Shown here: positions 41,201 to 53,200 of the stretch, piece after piece
Layout: each line of letters opens with the position of its first letter
Numbering within the stretch: the stretch's first letter is position 1
Assembly: GCF_963675165.1 (NCBI RefSeq)
Contig: NC_087392.1
Span: forward strand, 876,001-940,000
DNA from: Halichondria panicea
Taxonomy: Eukaryota > Porifera > Demospongiae > Suberitida > Halichondriidae
DNA: 64,000 nt
Direction of reading: 5' to 3'
Position numbers and translations under genes: made by a program
Notes under the pieces: generated by a model
Databases searched by the model: none
What the model was told of the DNA's origin: nothing
Seen by the model: the letters and a program-made list of their open reading frames with translations, nothing else

Positions 41201-44200
41201 ACTCGTCTCTAACTTGAGCAGCCACGCTAACAATCGGTTTGTCGAACCATACTTGATCCTCACGAATAATTCCATCAATTCTTGCAATTGGCTGCGAGGA
41301 TCTTAGGGCACTTGCAGAGTAACGCAAATTAGAAGCACTCACGTTCGTTTGAGGGTAAGAGTTTCTGAAGAATGACACTTCTCTGTAGAAGCCATCTTTT
41401 TCAGGTCTTGGTCTCACAGGACTGGAAAAGAAGCCATTGCTAGAAGGAGCAATTTCAAACAAGAATCTAGAGGGCTCAGCCACAACGATTTCAATTGAAA
41501 CCGAACAGTTCTGTCCATCCACATCTGATACCATGACGGTAACGTTGTAACTAGGAACATTTAGTCGGTCAAAGTTGTAAATTTTCGTGTAAAGTGCCCC
41601 TGTCATGTCGTCAACGTTACGAACACCAAACTCATCACTCGGTTCCACAAGGATGAAGTTCAGCACACTGTGGTCTGCTCCAAGGTCAGCATCCAAAACC
41701 TCGATATAAAAGAAGTTGGCATCTAGAATCTCATTTTCTGGTACCATAGCAAGTCGTTGGAGAGGCTCACACTGAGGGGGGTTGTCATTGACTGGATCTA
41801 TACTGATAATTACTATGGCATTGGTAGACAGACTTGGAGTACCACCATCACTAGCAGTTACGTTAAGTGTGTACATCATTTGAGCTTCAAAATCTAATCC
41901 GGCAATCAAAAATATCTCTCCAGTTTGGCTGTCAATACGGAATGTTGGCTCTAAAATACTAAAGGTTATCTCAGCATTCACTCCTATATCAGCATCACTA
42001 ACAGTCACAGCGCCGATAAACGTTTCCATTGGTGCATCCTCTGGTATGCCGGAAAATTGGAAGGGGTCTTGATCGAAAACAGGTGAATTATCATTAATAT
42101 CTAGCACCGTGACAACCAGCTCCCCCACACCTGACAGAACACTGAGAACACCTCGATCCACTGCATTAAGAGAAGCAAAGTAGCTTTCAGTAGTCTCTCT
42201 ATCTAAGGTTGAGTCAAGATCAAGAGTTACTATTCCTGTTGTAGCATTGATATCAAATGGAAGGGAAGAAGAGTCATTGCCAAACGAATACATTACTTCT
42301 GCGTTAGGCCCAGCATCACTGTCGTTAGCGAACACTTGAGCGACAAAACTGCCCATTGTGATATTTTCAAACACTTCGACTTCAGTAGTGAAGGGGAAAA
42401 AGACTGGTCTTCCAGCATTGATGCATATCAGAGAAGAGAAGGTCTGGTTGAACAGCATGAGAGGGTTGAAGCCCAATTCAAACATGAACGGAATGTTAAC
42501 AGATGGACGCTCGATAACAGAGAAAACTGGCTCTGGGAAGTAAGACGGAATTGAATTGTAACGAGTTATAACCTCAGCTCTATTATCAGAAGAAATAGTG
42601 CCGTACGGATCTACACGAGCTTGAACTAGAATGAGACCGACGTCTTCTCGAGCGATAGCAGTTTTGAGCACAGTTCTATAAGAAATGGACGAGGTATCTT
42701 GAGGAGCAGCTTCGAAGAATCCACCACTTGAACTGGATGGATAGTCGCCTGAACTGATAACATTTCCAAAATTCAGCGAAATTGTAGTGGCGTCAACTTC
42801 TTGTTGGAAGCCTGGATTGCGATGGAATAGACCAATCATGAGAGAGGTCTGAGCACCGTTAGCAACAGGAGAGCCTCGGCCAGATAGAGTAGCATCAATG
42901 GTGAGGAAACAATCGTCATTGGTAGCGGAAGTCACGGAAATACTCTGTACAAAGCGGACAATTCTAAAACTGGCCCTGAGGAGGAATAGCAGATCTCTCT
43001 GGCTGTCACATCGTCCATCATAGTCAGCATCTACATCAGGATAGGAGGCACATCCACCATCTTGGAAAGCTAGAACATCGTCAAGGTTAAAGATGCAGTC
43101 TCCATTAACATCGCCAGTCTCAATACCATCCACTGACACACCACCACTGCATGGAGTAACAGTAGGCTGAAGGGCATCCATGGCTTCATCCACTTGGAGT
43201 GTTGGGAGTGTGCCTTCTTCCTCAGTGGAGTTGACAAACACACCTACACTGGCAGCGGGAGAGATGGGCAAGGAGTTGAATATGTCTTGAGGAGGATTGC
43301 TACGGTCCAGCAGTTTGATCACTCGAGCATTGATTGCTGCCAGCCCAGACGCATCACTGAGAGCTCTAAATGAGAGTTGCGCTATATTTGCAATACCGGA
43401 AGTGGCAGGTTGGTCGTTAACGAGACCTCCTAGATAAACAAAACCACGGAATTCCCTCAGGGAAGACTCAAAGCGACTGTCAGGTGTCCAGAAATCACCA
43501 GCAGAAATGTCAATAAGTTCAACTAGATCATCACTATAAGACACACCAATTTCCAGTGCACTGATTTCAGTTCCACTCAAGTCAATGTTAAATCTGAGAG
43601 GTACATAAAATGTTTCTCCTTGCTCCACGGGTGAGATAGGACGAGTATTTGTGGTACCAACATCAAGTTCTCCTGTCTGAGGTTCAAGATTTGTATAGAA
43701 ATATAAATTTTCAGTGGAAGTGAAGTCTTGATTAGCTGCAAATGTAATGCTGACAGGGCCAGGGGCATATTGTAGGATAGTAAGCTGGTTAGTTGCCGGG
43801 TCGATATCAAAGATATCTGGATTGTTATTTGTGATTACGAAGAGGCCTGGAATGACCTGTCCAGTTGGTATAAACGCTTCGTCCAGTTTAGTTCCATCAG
43901 CAAAACCAACCGAGGCAGAAATGGTAGTCTCGACTAGCTCTCCAATGGTTCCAATGATGGCTTCACCATTCGACAGTGAAGCGGAAACAGAGTTGACAGG
44001 GATACGTTGACCTGTGACAATCACAGTGTAACTATCAGCTAGATTAGCATTAATGAATGTAGCGGTTACGCTGACAGTGCTAACAGCCTGAGGCATTATA
44101 ACACCAGTAAGAGAGACAGCGGCAGCTGCATTGGACGAGTATGTCAACGAAGGGCTGGAAGTGATATCGTAAGAGTCTTGGACGGCAGCTTCTTCAGGGA

Positions 44201-47200
44201 ACTCTACGCTCAAGCTAGCGATGAGCAGTGCTCGCTGGTACACACCAGTATTTCCAATTCTGTTCAGAACACTCACTGATCTGTTTTCCGACCCGCTGAA
44301 GGCTGGGAAATGTCTAGTCTCAATATCAATGGAGGTGCTGTAGCCTAGATAGAGGGTGATTGGGCTTGCTTCTTCCAAAGCCTGGTAGCCAACAGTTAGG
44401 TTGATGCTATCACTTACACCGGAGGCAGTTGCCGTTAGCGTCATGGTGTTGTCAACAACATTTGGTGCAATGGATAAAATATCGTCTTGAGAAAACATAA
44501 AGCGAGTCATTGGATCTTGTGTGACATCAACTGATCTTAGCTCTCGCCCGTTCTTGTAATACACCAGCTGCACGGTCACGCTTGACTGAGTTGGTACGTT
44601 CACAACACCGGAGATTGCTGCAGGGTCTGACGAATGAATGAGCACTGTTTCGCTAATCGTAACTCGAATCACAGGTACAACCAAATCAATATCCAGATTC
44701 ACGGGCCTTGATAGAACAATACTTCCGTCGCAAGCAGATCGCCATGTTGCTTGGATAAGGTTCTCAGAAGGTTGGGCCAATACAGTGACTTCATTTCCAC
44801 TCACACTGAGCACACTGGAGTTTAGGGACGAGTACATGACCTCGTTGGTGATTCGTCGCCTTATGGCATCGGAAAATATTACCGTGGAAACAAGGCTGGC
44901 CGATTGACTGACATATGATAGACTGGAATCGATATTGGCCTGGAATGGACTTCCGCCGAGGTATGGAATTGAAACTGGGGTAGATATATCGAAACTACTT
45001 GCTGCAGATGTATCGATCTCAACTGGTCTTAAAGTGTCTGTATTCACAGTGACGTCCACGGAATTAGCAATTATATTGTTATTGTTTGGATTGCGAGCTT
45101 GCACTAATGTTGCTCCAGGTGCTACTCCAATAACAGTTGTGCCTTGTATTGCAACAGAAGATGCTGTTGAGCTGATACTAAGCAGATCTTCTACTTTCAC
45201 TCTCACTCCATTCTCTTGTGGGTTACGTCTGAACGTGGCGATTGCTTCGACTACGGTATCTTGGTAAGCGTCCGCACAGCTGCCAGAGGCATCGGTCACC
45301 CATCCTTCCACTGGGCTGAGGGTGGCGTCTAGCACGCTCATTGCGATGGGTAGGTCAGGATACCAAACTTGGAACTCAAGGTTGACTGGGAAGGCATTAT
45401 TGCCGATGGACAGTCCACTTTGCACAGATGTTGCTGATAGTATAATGTTCACAGTCCTTGAGCCTATGAATTCTGATCCATCCACAAACACTTCGTCACA
45501 ATTAGATGTTGCTTTAACGATGTTATCATTTTCACTTGAGCATTGAATAGTGCCCCGAGCAGTGCCTTGAGCCAGTAGGCCTTCAAATCTTGGCTCAGCT
45601 GCCATTACAACAGATAACACAGTGGGGAATACTGATCTCTGTTGGCCTGATAGAACAGCATCATTGATGAGTGCAGTCTGTCTGGATGCATGCAGAGCAC
45701 CAACAATTACATCTTCCGCTGGATTCACGGTGCCAGAGCTGGGTCTACAGCCGTCTCGATTGACTACTTGCACGTTTGTATATTGTTCAAAATCTCCGTT
45801 ACTGTCCACAGCTCCCAACAAATCACATGATATGCTCAACGGCCTTGAATTGTCAGATACTCTTATTTGAAGGCTCACCAATTCTTCGTATTCAAATTCT
45901 TCTAGCACAGCGCCAATTCTGTTCGCAGTGAGACTGGCTTCAGTCTTTGCATCATTCAGTTCCGCTCTAGTGGCCCATAAAGTTTGGGCAAACGCGTCCT
46001 CTTCGAACTGCAGTCCAGTTTCCAGTTGGCAAGTTAGAGAAAATGAGCTCATGTAGTAGCTACTGCTCCTTTGAGCAAGGATAGGAACTGAGATAACTTG
46101 GTCATTATAGACAGTATAAGAGGGCACTTGCATAACCAGGAGAGTTGTGGAGGAAGTGGCACATAACGTTCTGTAATCGGGCTCTGGTGCAAGGGTGATC
46201 GTTGTAATCTGTTCAACTGCAGCGTAGCCAACAACACCGTACCTAACTATCACTGTGCGAGTTTCTGAGGCGGTAAACGAGAACCATTGTCGAGGAATAT
46301 TAATACTCACTACTGCACGGGTAGAAATTGTAGTTGCATAAGAAGTCACGTTCATCGCGTTAAATTCAATCTCCATGAACACATCAGCGTCTTCAACCCT
46401 ACTGCTCCCGAACATATCCGTGATTCCCAATGCAATCTTGGCCACTCTGCTGTCGTAAGAGACCTCTGGAGTGAGAAGGACAGCATTAGCCCTGCTGGCA
46501 GGAAGTTGCTCCACTTCAATGTCTGCTGATTGAGAAATATCACCAAACTGAGCTCGGAAATTAACACTGCTCCCAAACACGTTGATGAAATCTTGCTGGA
46601 ATGTGCTAATGTCATCATCTTCTGCTGTTTTCAGTGGATTGTTGACCTTGTAGCCAATAGAGGTGGTGAAATCAACTGGCACAGTTTCTCCGACGTTGAC
46701 AATAACAATGGCTGTTCCGGTACGCACATTTGAGGTTCCCGAATCGGTAGCAAGCACGGTGATGAAGTAGGTTTCAGCATCAGTTGATCTCAAGACTGCA
46801 CTCGTAGTTATCATACCAGTAGCTCCGTCAATGACAAACCGATTATTAATGGGCTCACTCATCATGATGGAGTATGTGAAGGGAGGTGAGCAAATGTCTT
46901 CATCACTTGCAGTGACAATCAAAATATCCATTCCAGATTCAATTCCGTCTGGAACTACAGCAGCGTACTCCGGTCTTGAAAATATTGGGTCGTTGCTGTT
47001 ATCGTCCCTGACATTGAGAGTGACGTTGACAGGTGTTGTAAAACGCAGCTGAGCTCCCGGGTTGTCCTCGGCTACCACCACAAGGTTGTACTCCATATCT
47101 TCCATAGTACAGAGGCTGCCCAATGTACGGATCTCACCAGAAACTGGGTCAATAGCAAATAGCGAATGAGGTTCTTGAAGAGAGTAGCGAATATTTCGAT

Positions 47201-50200
47201 CGGCATTTTCATCCGAATCAGTAGCATTCACATCTATAGCCAGACCTCCCACTGGTAGGTTCTCACTGATATCCATTCTGTACATAGGAGACGAGAAGAC
47301 AGGAGGCGTGTCGTTGATGTCAATCAGATCGATGATCACCTGAGCAGTGTCGCTTCTATCAGGATTATTAGGATTAAACGCTGTTACAGTGAGGAAATAT
47401 TGTGATTGTCTTTCTCTGTCCAGCGATTCGACTGTTTCTATCACACCAGTATTAGAATTGATTTTGAAATCTTCATTCCCAATTCCTGTCAAGTTGTACC
47501 TAATCTCCGCATTATCTCCGCTGTCAGCATCCGTTGCAGAGATGAAGTCAATCACAATAGTAGATATGAAGCTGTTCTCGACTGCCAAATTATAGTATGT
47601 GGTATTGCTGAGAATTGGTGAATTATCGTTTAAATCTACGACAAAAATGGTAATGTTTGTTGTAGATGATTGGGGTGGAACACCAAAGTCCGTTGTTTGG
47701 ACCACAATAGTGTAGTTGGCAATGCTCTCGTAATCCAGAGTACCATTAACAGAAATACTACCAGTGGACTCATCGATTGAGAATGGAGCATCGTCCGTGA
47801 GTATATTGTAAAGGAATTGATTATCATTTGCATTATCTTCGTCGATAGGATTGTCACAGAATGAACCAAGATCACTATCAGTTGCCGTGAACTGCATTAC
47901 AAAAGTGTCCTGCTCAGAATTCTCCGATATGTCAGCATTATAGGATGTCTGGTTGAAAACTGGAGCATTGTCATTTTCCTCACACACCATGACCCAGATG
48001 GTATGACTGGCCGGGATAACTCCGGGAATATTGATCTCTTCTGCAAGTAGAGTCACGATAAAACTGTGAGGTCCTTCTCTGTCTAGAACACGGGTTGCAG
48101 TCAGAATTCCTGTCACAGGGTCAATAGAGAAATACTCTAAAGCTGACTCTGGATTCGGACCTTCTGCTCCCATATCATCAGCAATGAAAATGCTATTAAT
48201 TGTGTAGTTGAATAGAGCATTCGGACCAATATCATTGTCCACGGCTACCACTTCCAAAAGCACAGTTCCAAGTATATTATTCTCACGAATTCCAATCCTA
48301 GTTGGGGAATTGAAGACTGGCCGCAAGTCGTTTGCATCCAAGACCCTCACTCGAATCTCAACAGTCGAGGTTAGTGGACCGAAATTGGCATTGTCTTGTA
48401 GGATCACTGACAAGTTATAACTGTCTCTAGTCTCGCGGTCCAGACTCTGTATGAGATGGAGGCTAACAGTGAAAATGCTGCCACTGGTTCCCCTTGTAAT
48501 AGGTCCAGGTATAGCCACAAACACTGTAGAGATGACACCATCTTGTAGGACAGTGAGCGTGTCCGAGAGTCCGTTATTGTCGGCAGTTGCGTCTCGATCA
48601 TTACCAGTAAAGTCAAACACCGACTGTGACATTCCGTCAACGAGAGGAACATCTTCAAGAACTCCAATATCGTACAGAGACTGTTCGGCGAGCGGTTGAT
48701 TATCGTTAATATCCACCAGCTGTATCACCAAAGGAAGTGTGACGTTCCGTCGTGTAAACACATCCGGGCCTTGATCAGTAGCAACCACCATGCCTGCAAT
48801 TGTCGCAGACTCTTCTCTATCGAGCCTGCCCACAACATATATTTCACCCGACGTTGAGTTGATGTCTACAACCCCTGGAGGGTTGACATTCATAAGGCTG
48901 AAGCGGATTAGACCTGCTGGGAGGGGGAAATCCCTGTCAGTGGCACTGACTACTCTAAGCACTCCAGTTACATCTTCATTCTGTGTAGTCACAATGATAG
49001 AACCCAAGTTTGGATTGAACACTGGGCTGAAATTATTGAAGCACAATTCGGCCGAGAAGCTGTTATCAAAGAACTGTGTTGGATTGAAGGTGTTCAGTTG
49101 CACACTCACAGATGGTTGGCCAGATAGCGGCATGAATTCAGTAGAGAGTGAACTGTACGCCGGAGGGAGTGTGGGTGTTCCCCTAAGTAACAACGTCCTT
49201 TCTTGGGTGGGAAGTCCCGCGGGATCAAGGCTTCCATAAATGATCACTAGCCCGATGTCTGTCTGTGAAATTAAACCTGGTACAGTCTGTAGTCCGTACA
49301 CACCCTCCCCAAAATATTCCGGTAGTATCCACCCTCCAAAAGCACCCACTGGAAGTGAGATGGTTGACAGTTTGTCTCCGCTGCTAAAAGTGGTGCTATC
49401 GAACTGTGTCTGGAACTCTGCATTGCCGTGGAAAATACCGAGATAGACAAAGTTGGTGTCGTCTACTTGTCCCTTGTAGCCATGGAGAGTCAAATTTATT
49501 GTGAGCTGACAATTAGCGAATTCGGAATCGACGGAACGAATAACAAGATCACTAACTATGGGGTATATGCCCAGACGAGCATTGATAAGGAATTGCACAT
49601 CTGAGGGGTTGCTTTCTCCATTTCTGTCTGGGTCAGCTGCTTCTAACTGGCTGGGGGTGAGATTGATATCGTTTTCTGGAAGCGCCAGCTCGGCAATCAC
49701 TTGTTGCAGGAATAGCGCATCCAAAAAGTCAAACACACAGTCAGCATTGGTATCCCCTGGCACTGGTCCTGCAGCGATTGTCATGCACTCCTCTGGAGAG
49801 CAAGGAGGCGCATTGCATCTGGGCGGTGAAGAAGAGAGGTTTATGTCCGAGGGATCAAAGTTGAAGACAGAAGTTTGCGATACTTTTGGTGTGGTACTTC
49901 CTATAGTCTCCATTTCACTGTTCACTACAGTGTTGGCAATGAGGTAGAAATATGGAACTTCAGATGTTAAAGCGGTGAACTGTACGGTGGCTATGTGTGG
50001 CAAGGTGGTGGTTGTAATCGACTCGGTAACAAGAATACCAATTCTCAGCATTCCCGCAGTGTCAGTATAGCTGGTGGAGAGGATGGAGGAGGTTGGTACA
50101 TCTCTACCTCGAATGACAGTCGGTAGACTAGAATCAGCAACTCTATCAATCTGCAGGTCACTCGAATTGAAGTAAATTTCAACTTCAAGAGCAGCTAGCT

Positions 50201-53200
50201 GTTGGTCTCCAATGTTGAGGTAGAGCACTACACTGACATTGTCACCTGCAGTGTGGCCATACAACAAACCAGTCACATCCACCTGTCCCATCACGGGAGT
50301 TAGGTCGGCATTAAATTGTACACTAACGACAACACCATTTCTTAGAGTTGCATTGATGGTAATGTCATCAAGCGAATTTCTGAGTAAAGTAACTTCTCCA
50401 GTATCCTCATCAACACTCACACTAGCGTCTGTGCTTGCAGAGAACTGAACAGTAGCCATTGCCAGCTGTCTGTTGTACGCTACTATGTTGGGTAGATATA
50501 CACCATCACTGAAGATCACGGTCACTAAAGAGGAGAAGGTTTCACCAAGAGTGCCTTGTAGGAGATCATCAACAGTCGTTGGTAGTGAAAACGAAGGGAT
50601 GCTAGTTGCTGTGATTATTTCGTCAGAGATTGTTAGGATGATGTTATCTGAGAGTTCTCCCAAATCGACTGTCACAGTCAGGTTGCCGGGAGTGGTGGGT
50701 GTGACCACTCGATCGTTAAGGCTGGCAATAGAACTGTCAAGACTGAACGCAACAGAATCGATATCTGAGATATCAATGCTTCCTCCGTTGGATAGCATTG
50801 CAGAAACCATCAACTGAGCTTCTTGGTAAATGGCGGTGTTATTATATTTCTCCAGCACCAAGTCTTCAGAGGACATGGAGTGAGTGGGATAGGAAGCTGC
50901 TGTCAGTGTTATGCTCTGAATTCCTATAATCTCCACATCGACACTTGCCATATAATCTGAGCTACCATAGCTGTATAAAGCCGTGACAGTATGGTATCCA
51001 GCATGGCTGATATTCAGGTCAGCGGTACTCAGGACACCTCCCTCAATTGTAGGGAGATCGGGAGCTGTTAGTAGGAGCCTGTCGTCATTGGTAACTCGCA
51101 CTCGCATGCCATCTTGATGTATCAGGTCTACCTCGTATGTAGTTTGCGACGGAATGTTAAGAATGCCATAGTGGGGCTCAAGCGAAAGTGTAGTGTTGGT
51201 AATTATAAGCTGGATGGATTCAATGGAATTTAATACAACTTCCACATACTCTGATACTGTAATGTTAACGTTGCAGTTTGTTTGATCGAGTTCGGCAATT
51301 AGGAATTGTCCCATTCCAGTTCCTCGTACAATGATGTCAGAGTTCACTATTTGAATCACGTCCCGGTCAGTAGAGCGGAATGAGAGTCCGTAAGACTCAG
51401 ACAGCTCAAAGTTTCGTCCGTTGCTAAGCACAGCTTCAGCAAGAATGTCCACTTGAACATCAAGGTGATTGAAATCTGCTACCAAAGCAACAATTGTATT
51501 CTGAAGAGATGGCACTCCAGGAAGAACAGTGGTCAGAGGGCGGGGGACAAGGTCAGAGTGCAGACTCAGGCTAATCCCTTGAATGGTGACACTAGAGCTT
51601 GAAATTACAATGTCTGACGATTGGTAGATTTGGCCGGATACATCAGCAAACCATACATTAGCGGAGCCTGCAGCCACTCCCCTAACTCGAACTGCGTAGG
51701 AGTCTTGGTTATTTTCTACCATTAGGACGGAGCTATCAGAACTCTGCAGGATGTTTGCAACAAACTCGGTTACGTAAACAACTTGACTATCGTCTCCAGA
51801 GGAGAACACGCCCTCAACTTGAATGCCAGTGGACTCATAGGCTGGTTCGCACTGCTCTTGGAAGAGGTTGGCTATCGGACTAAGCTCCTCCTCTCCCAGC
51901 ACAAGTTGAACGTCAGATGGATACCAGACTCGAAAATACACGATGTCCACCAATGAGGAAGCCGATACTCTAACCCCCACACTCTCGCTACCTTCCGTCT
52001 CATTTCCATTCACATAGACCCGAGAACAGTCCTCGGCAACCTGCAACACTCTCTCATTCATGCTCTCACAGTACAAGCTGTCAAGTTCTGTAGTGACAAT
52101 GCCTGAGGCAAGAATCCCCTGAACCGCTAGAGTCTTGGAAACCATCTCGCCATTGAGGACAGCAGTGTTGATGAGTGTGCTGGAAGATGCATAGTTGAAT
52201 AGAGATACTACTGTGTTGGGGGTACCGAGGACAATGTCACATGATCCCTCCACACTGGGTCCAAGATGAATGGCTGGAAAGTTGTAGATCTCTGCTTCTC
52301 CATCACGGTTGGTCAGAGAGTTCACGTTACAGCTGAAATTCAAAGGTGAACTCACATTCACACTGGCATCCTTGTCCAAAGATACGCTGACAACAATATC
52401 AAAATTGAAAGTGGATTCTGCACTAGGTGGATTGTTGTTCGAACCAGTCAGCGTAAATACACCATTGTTGGAGGCATAGTTAACAACAAAGCCATTTGTG
52501 TAACTGGCGAGCTCCGAAAACTCAAGCCCATCAGAGATCTCACAAGAGATACTGAAGTAATCGACTTGCTTATCTGTACGTCCGCTCACAGTCACATCAA
52601 ACTCCTGGCCAGGATAGACCAATCGGTTGGGTAGTTCCACTCGTATCCATGGGAGAGTAGTTGACAATGGGAAGGCATTGGCTCTCACTGTTTGCACAGA
52701 ACCTATAATGCCAGTACCTAGGTCGGCAGAGTATGATACCTCAAATGTGTTATCTTGTACAAAGTAGCTTGGTGGTAATTCAATGACAGCTACACATCCA
52801 CCAGTGGGAGACATCGTAGTGCAACCTGAAGTATCACTTTCTGTCCCAACCAGAACAGTGAAATCGGTTGGTGAAATTGATGCTTTCTCAAATCCTTCAC
52901 CTGTCACTTGAATTCCGACCAATACACGAGGGAAGTCTGGGTAAATAATCTGTTCGAGTATCACAGCACTAACGCTAACAGGTGGAGCTGGTTGCACAGG
53001 AATAGAAGCAGTTATCTTAAGGTCTCCTAGAATATAGGTAACTTCTGGAGAGCTTGTGAGAACCGAAGCATCCGCCACCCAAATATCTTGCTGGTACTCT
53101 TCGGTAGAGAATCGTGAGATAGTTGGCACGGTGAGTCCATTACTCACTACCATGGAGATGGGTAGCAACTGACCAATCAGAACAGTGAGAGTCACCTCAG

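Larger units (their letters stand above)
37440..41490 (-). other. Cassette 3: TMEM132-like, BIG-like, cohesin, dockerin, unclassified domain
   Basis: The TMEM132-like N-part contains CLAEVEVPSSWFDK; LPSYSLYAGQEFDIWI opens the beta-sandwich. CQVRTQLERV ... RAWCVDAMSLELSATDTELN lies at 40300-40128. BIG-like segments follow. Cohesin is at 38645-38285 and dockerin at 38162-37990. The final domain ends FHPFNAFTNTRRSDYC and cadherin block 4 follows. Confidence 0.75.
42395..46690 (-). other. Cassette 2: TMEM132-like, BIG-like, cohesin, dockerin, unclassified domain
   Basis: Same module order as cassette 1. The TMEM132-like N-part includes VVSINIPRQWFSF. VPSYTVYNDQVISVPI opens the beta-sandwich. The CDEVFVDGSEF ... 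FQVWYPDLPIAM ... ATLSPVEGW segment is at 45502-45297. BIG-like Ig segments follow, then cohesin (43680-43295), dockerin (43118-42965) and a domain ending FNPLMLFNQTFSSLIC. Confidence 0.75.
49030..53175 (-). other. Cassette 1: TMEM132-like, BIG-like, cohesin, dockerin, unclassified domain
   Basis: Order in the protein: a TMEM132-like N-terminal part (53175-52650, with CVAVIELPPSYF); a beta-sandwich beginning LPNRLVYPGQEFDV (about 52640); a CSRVYVNG...FRVWYPSDVQL segment (52035-51875); several BIG-like Ig segments (about 51830-50310); a cohesin-like domain (50295-49915); a dockerin (49760-49561); and a domain of about 180 residues ending FNPTQFFDNSF. Cadherin block 2 follows directly. Confidence 0.75.
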
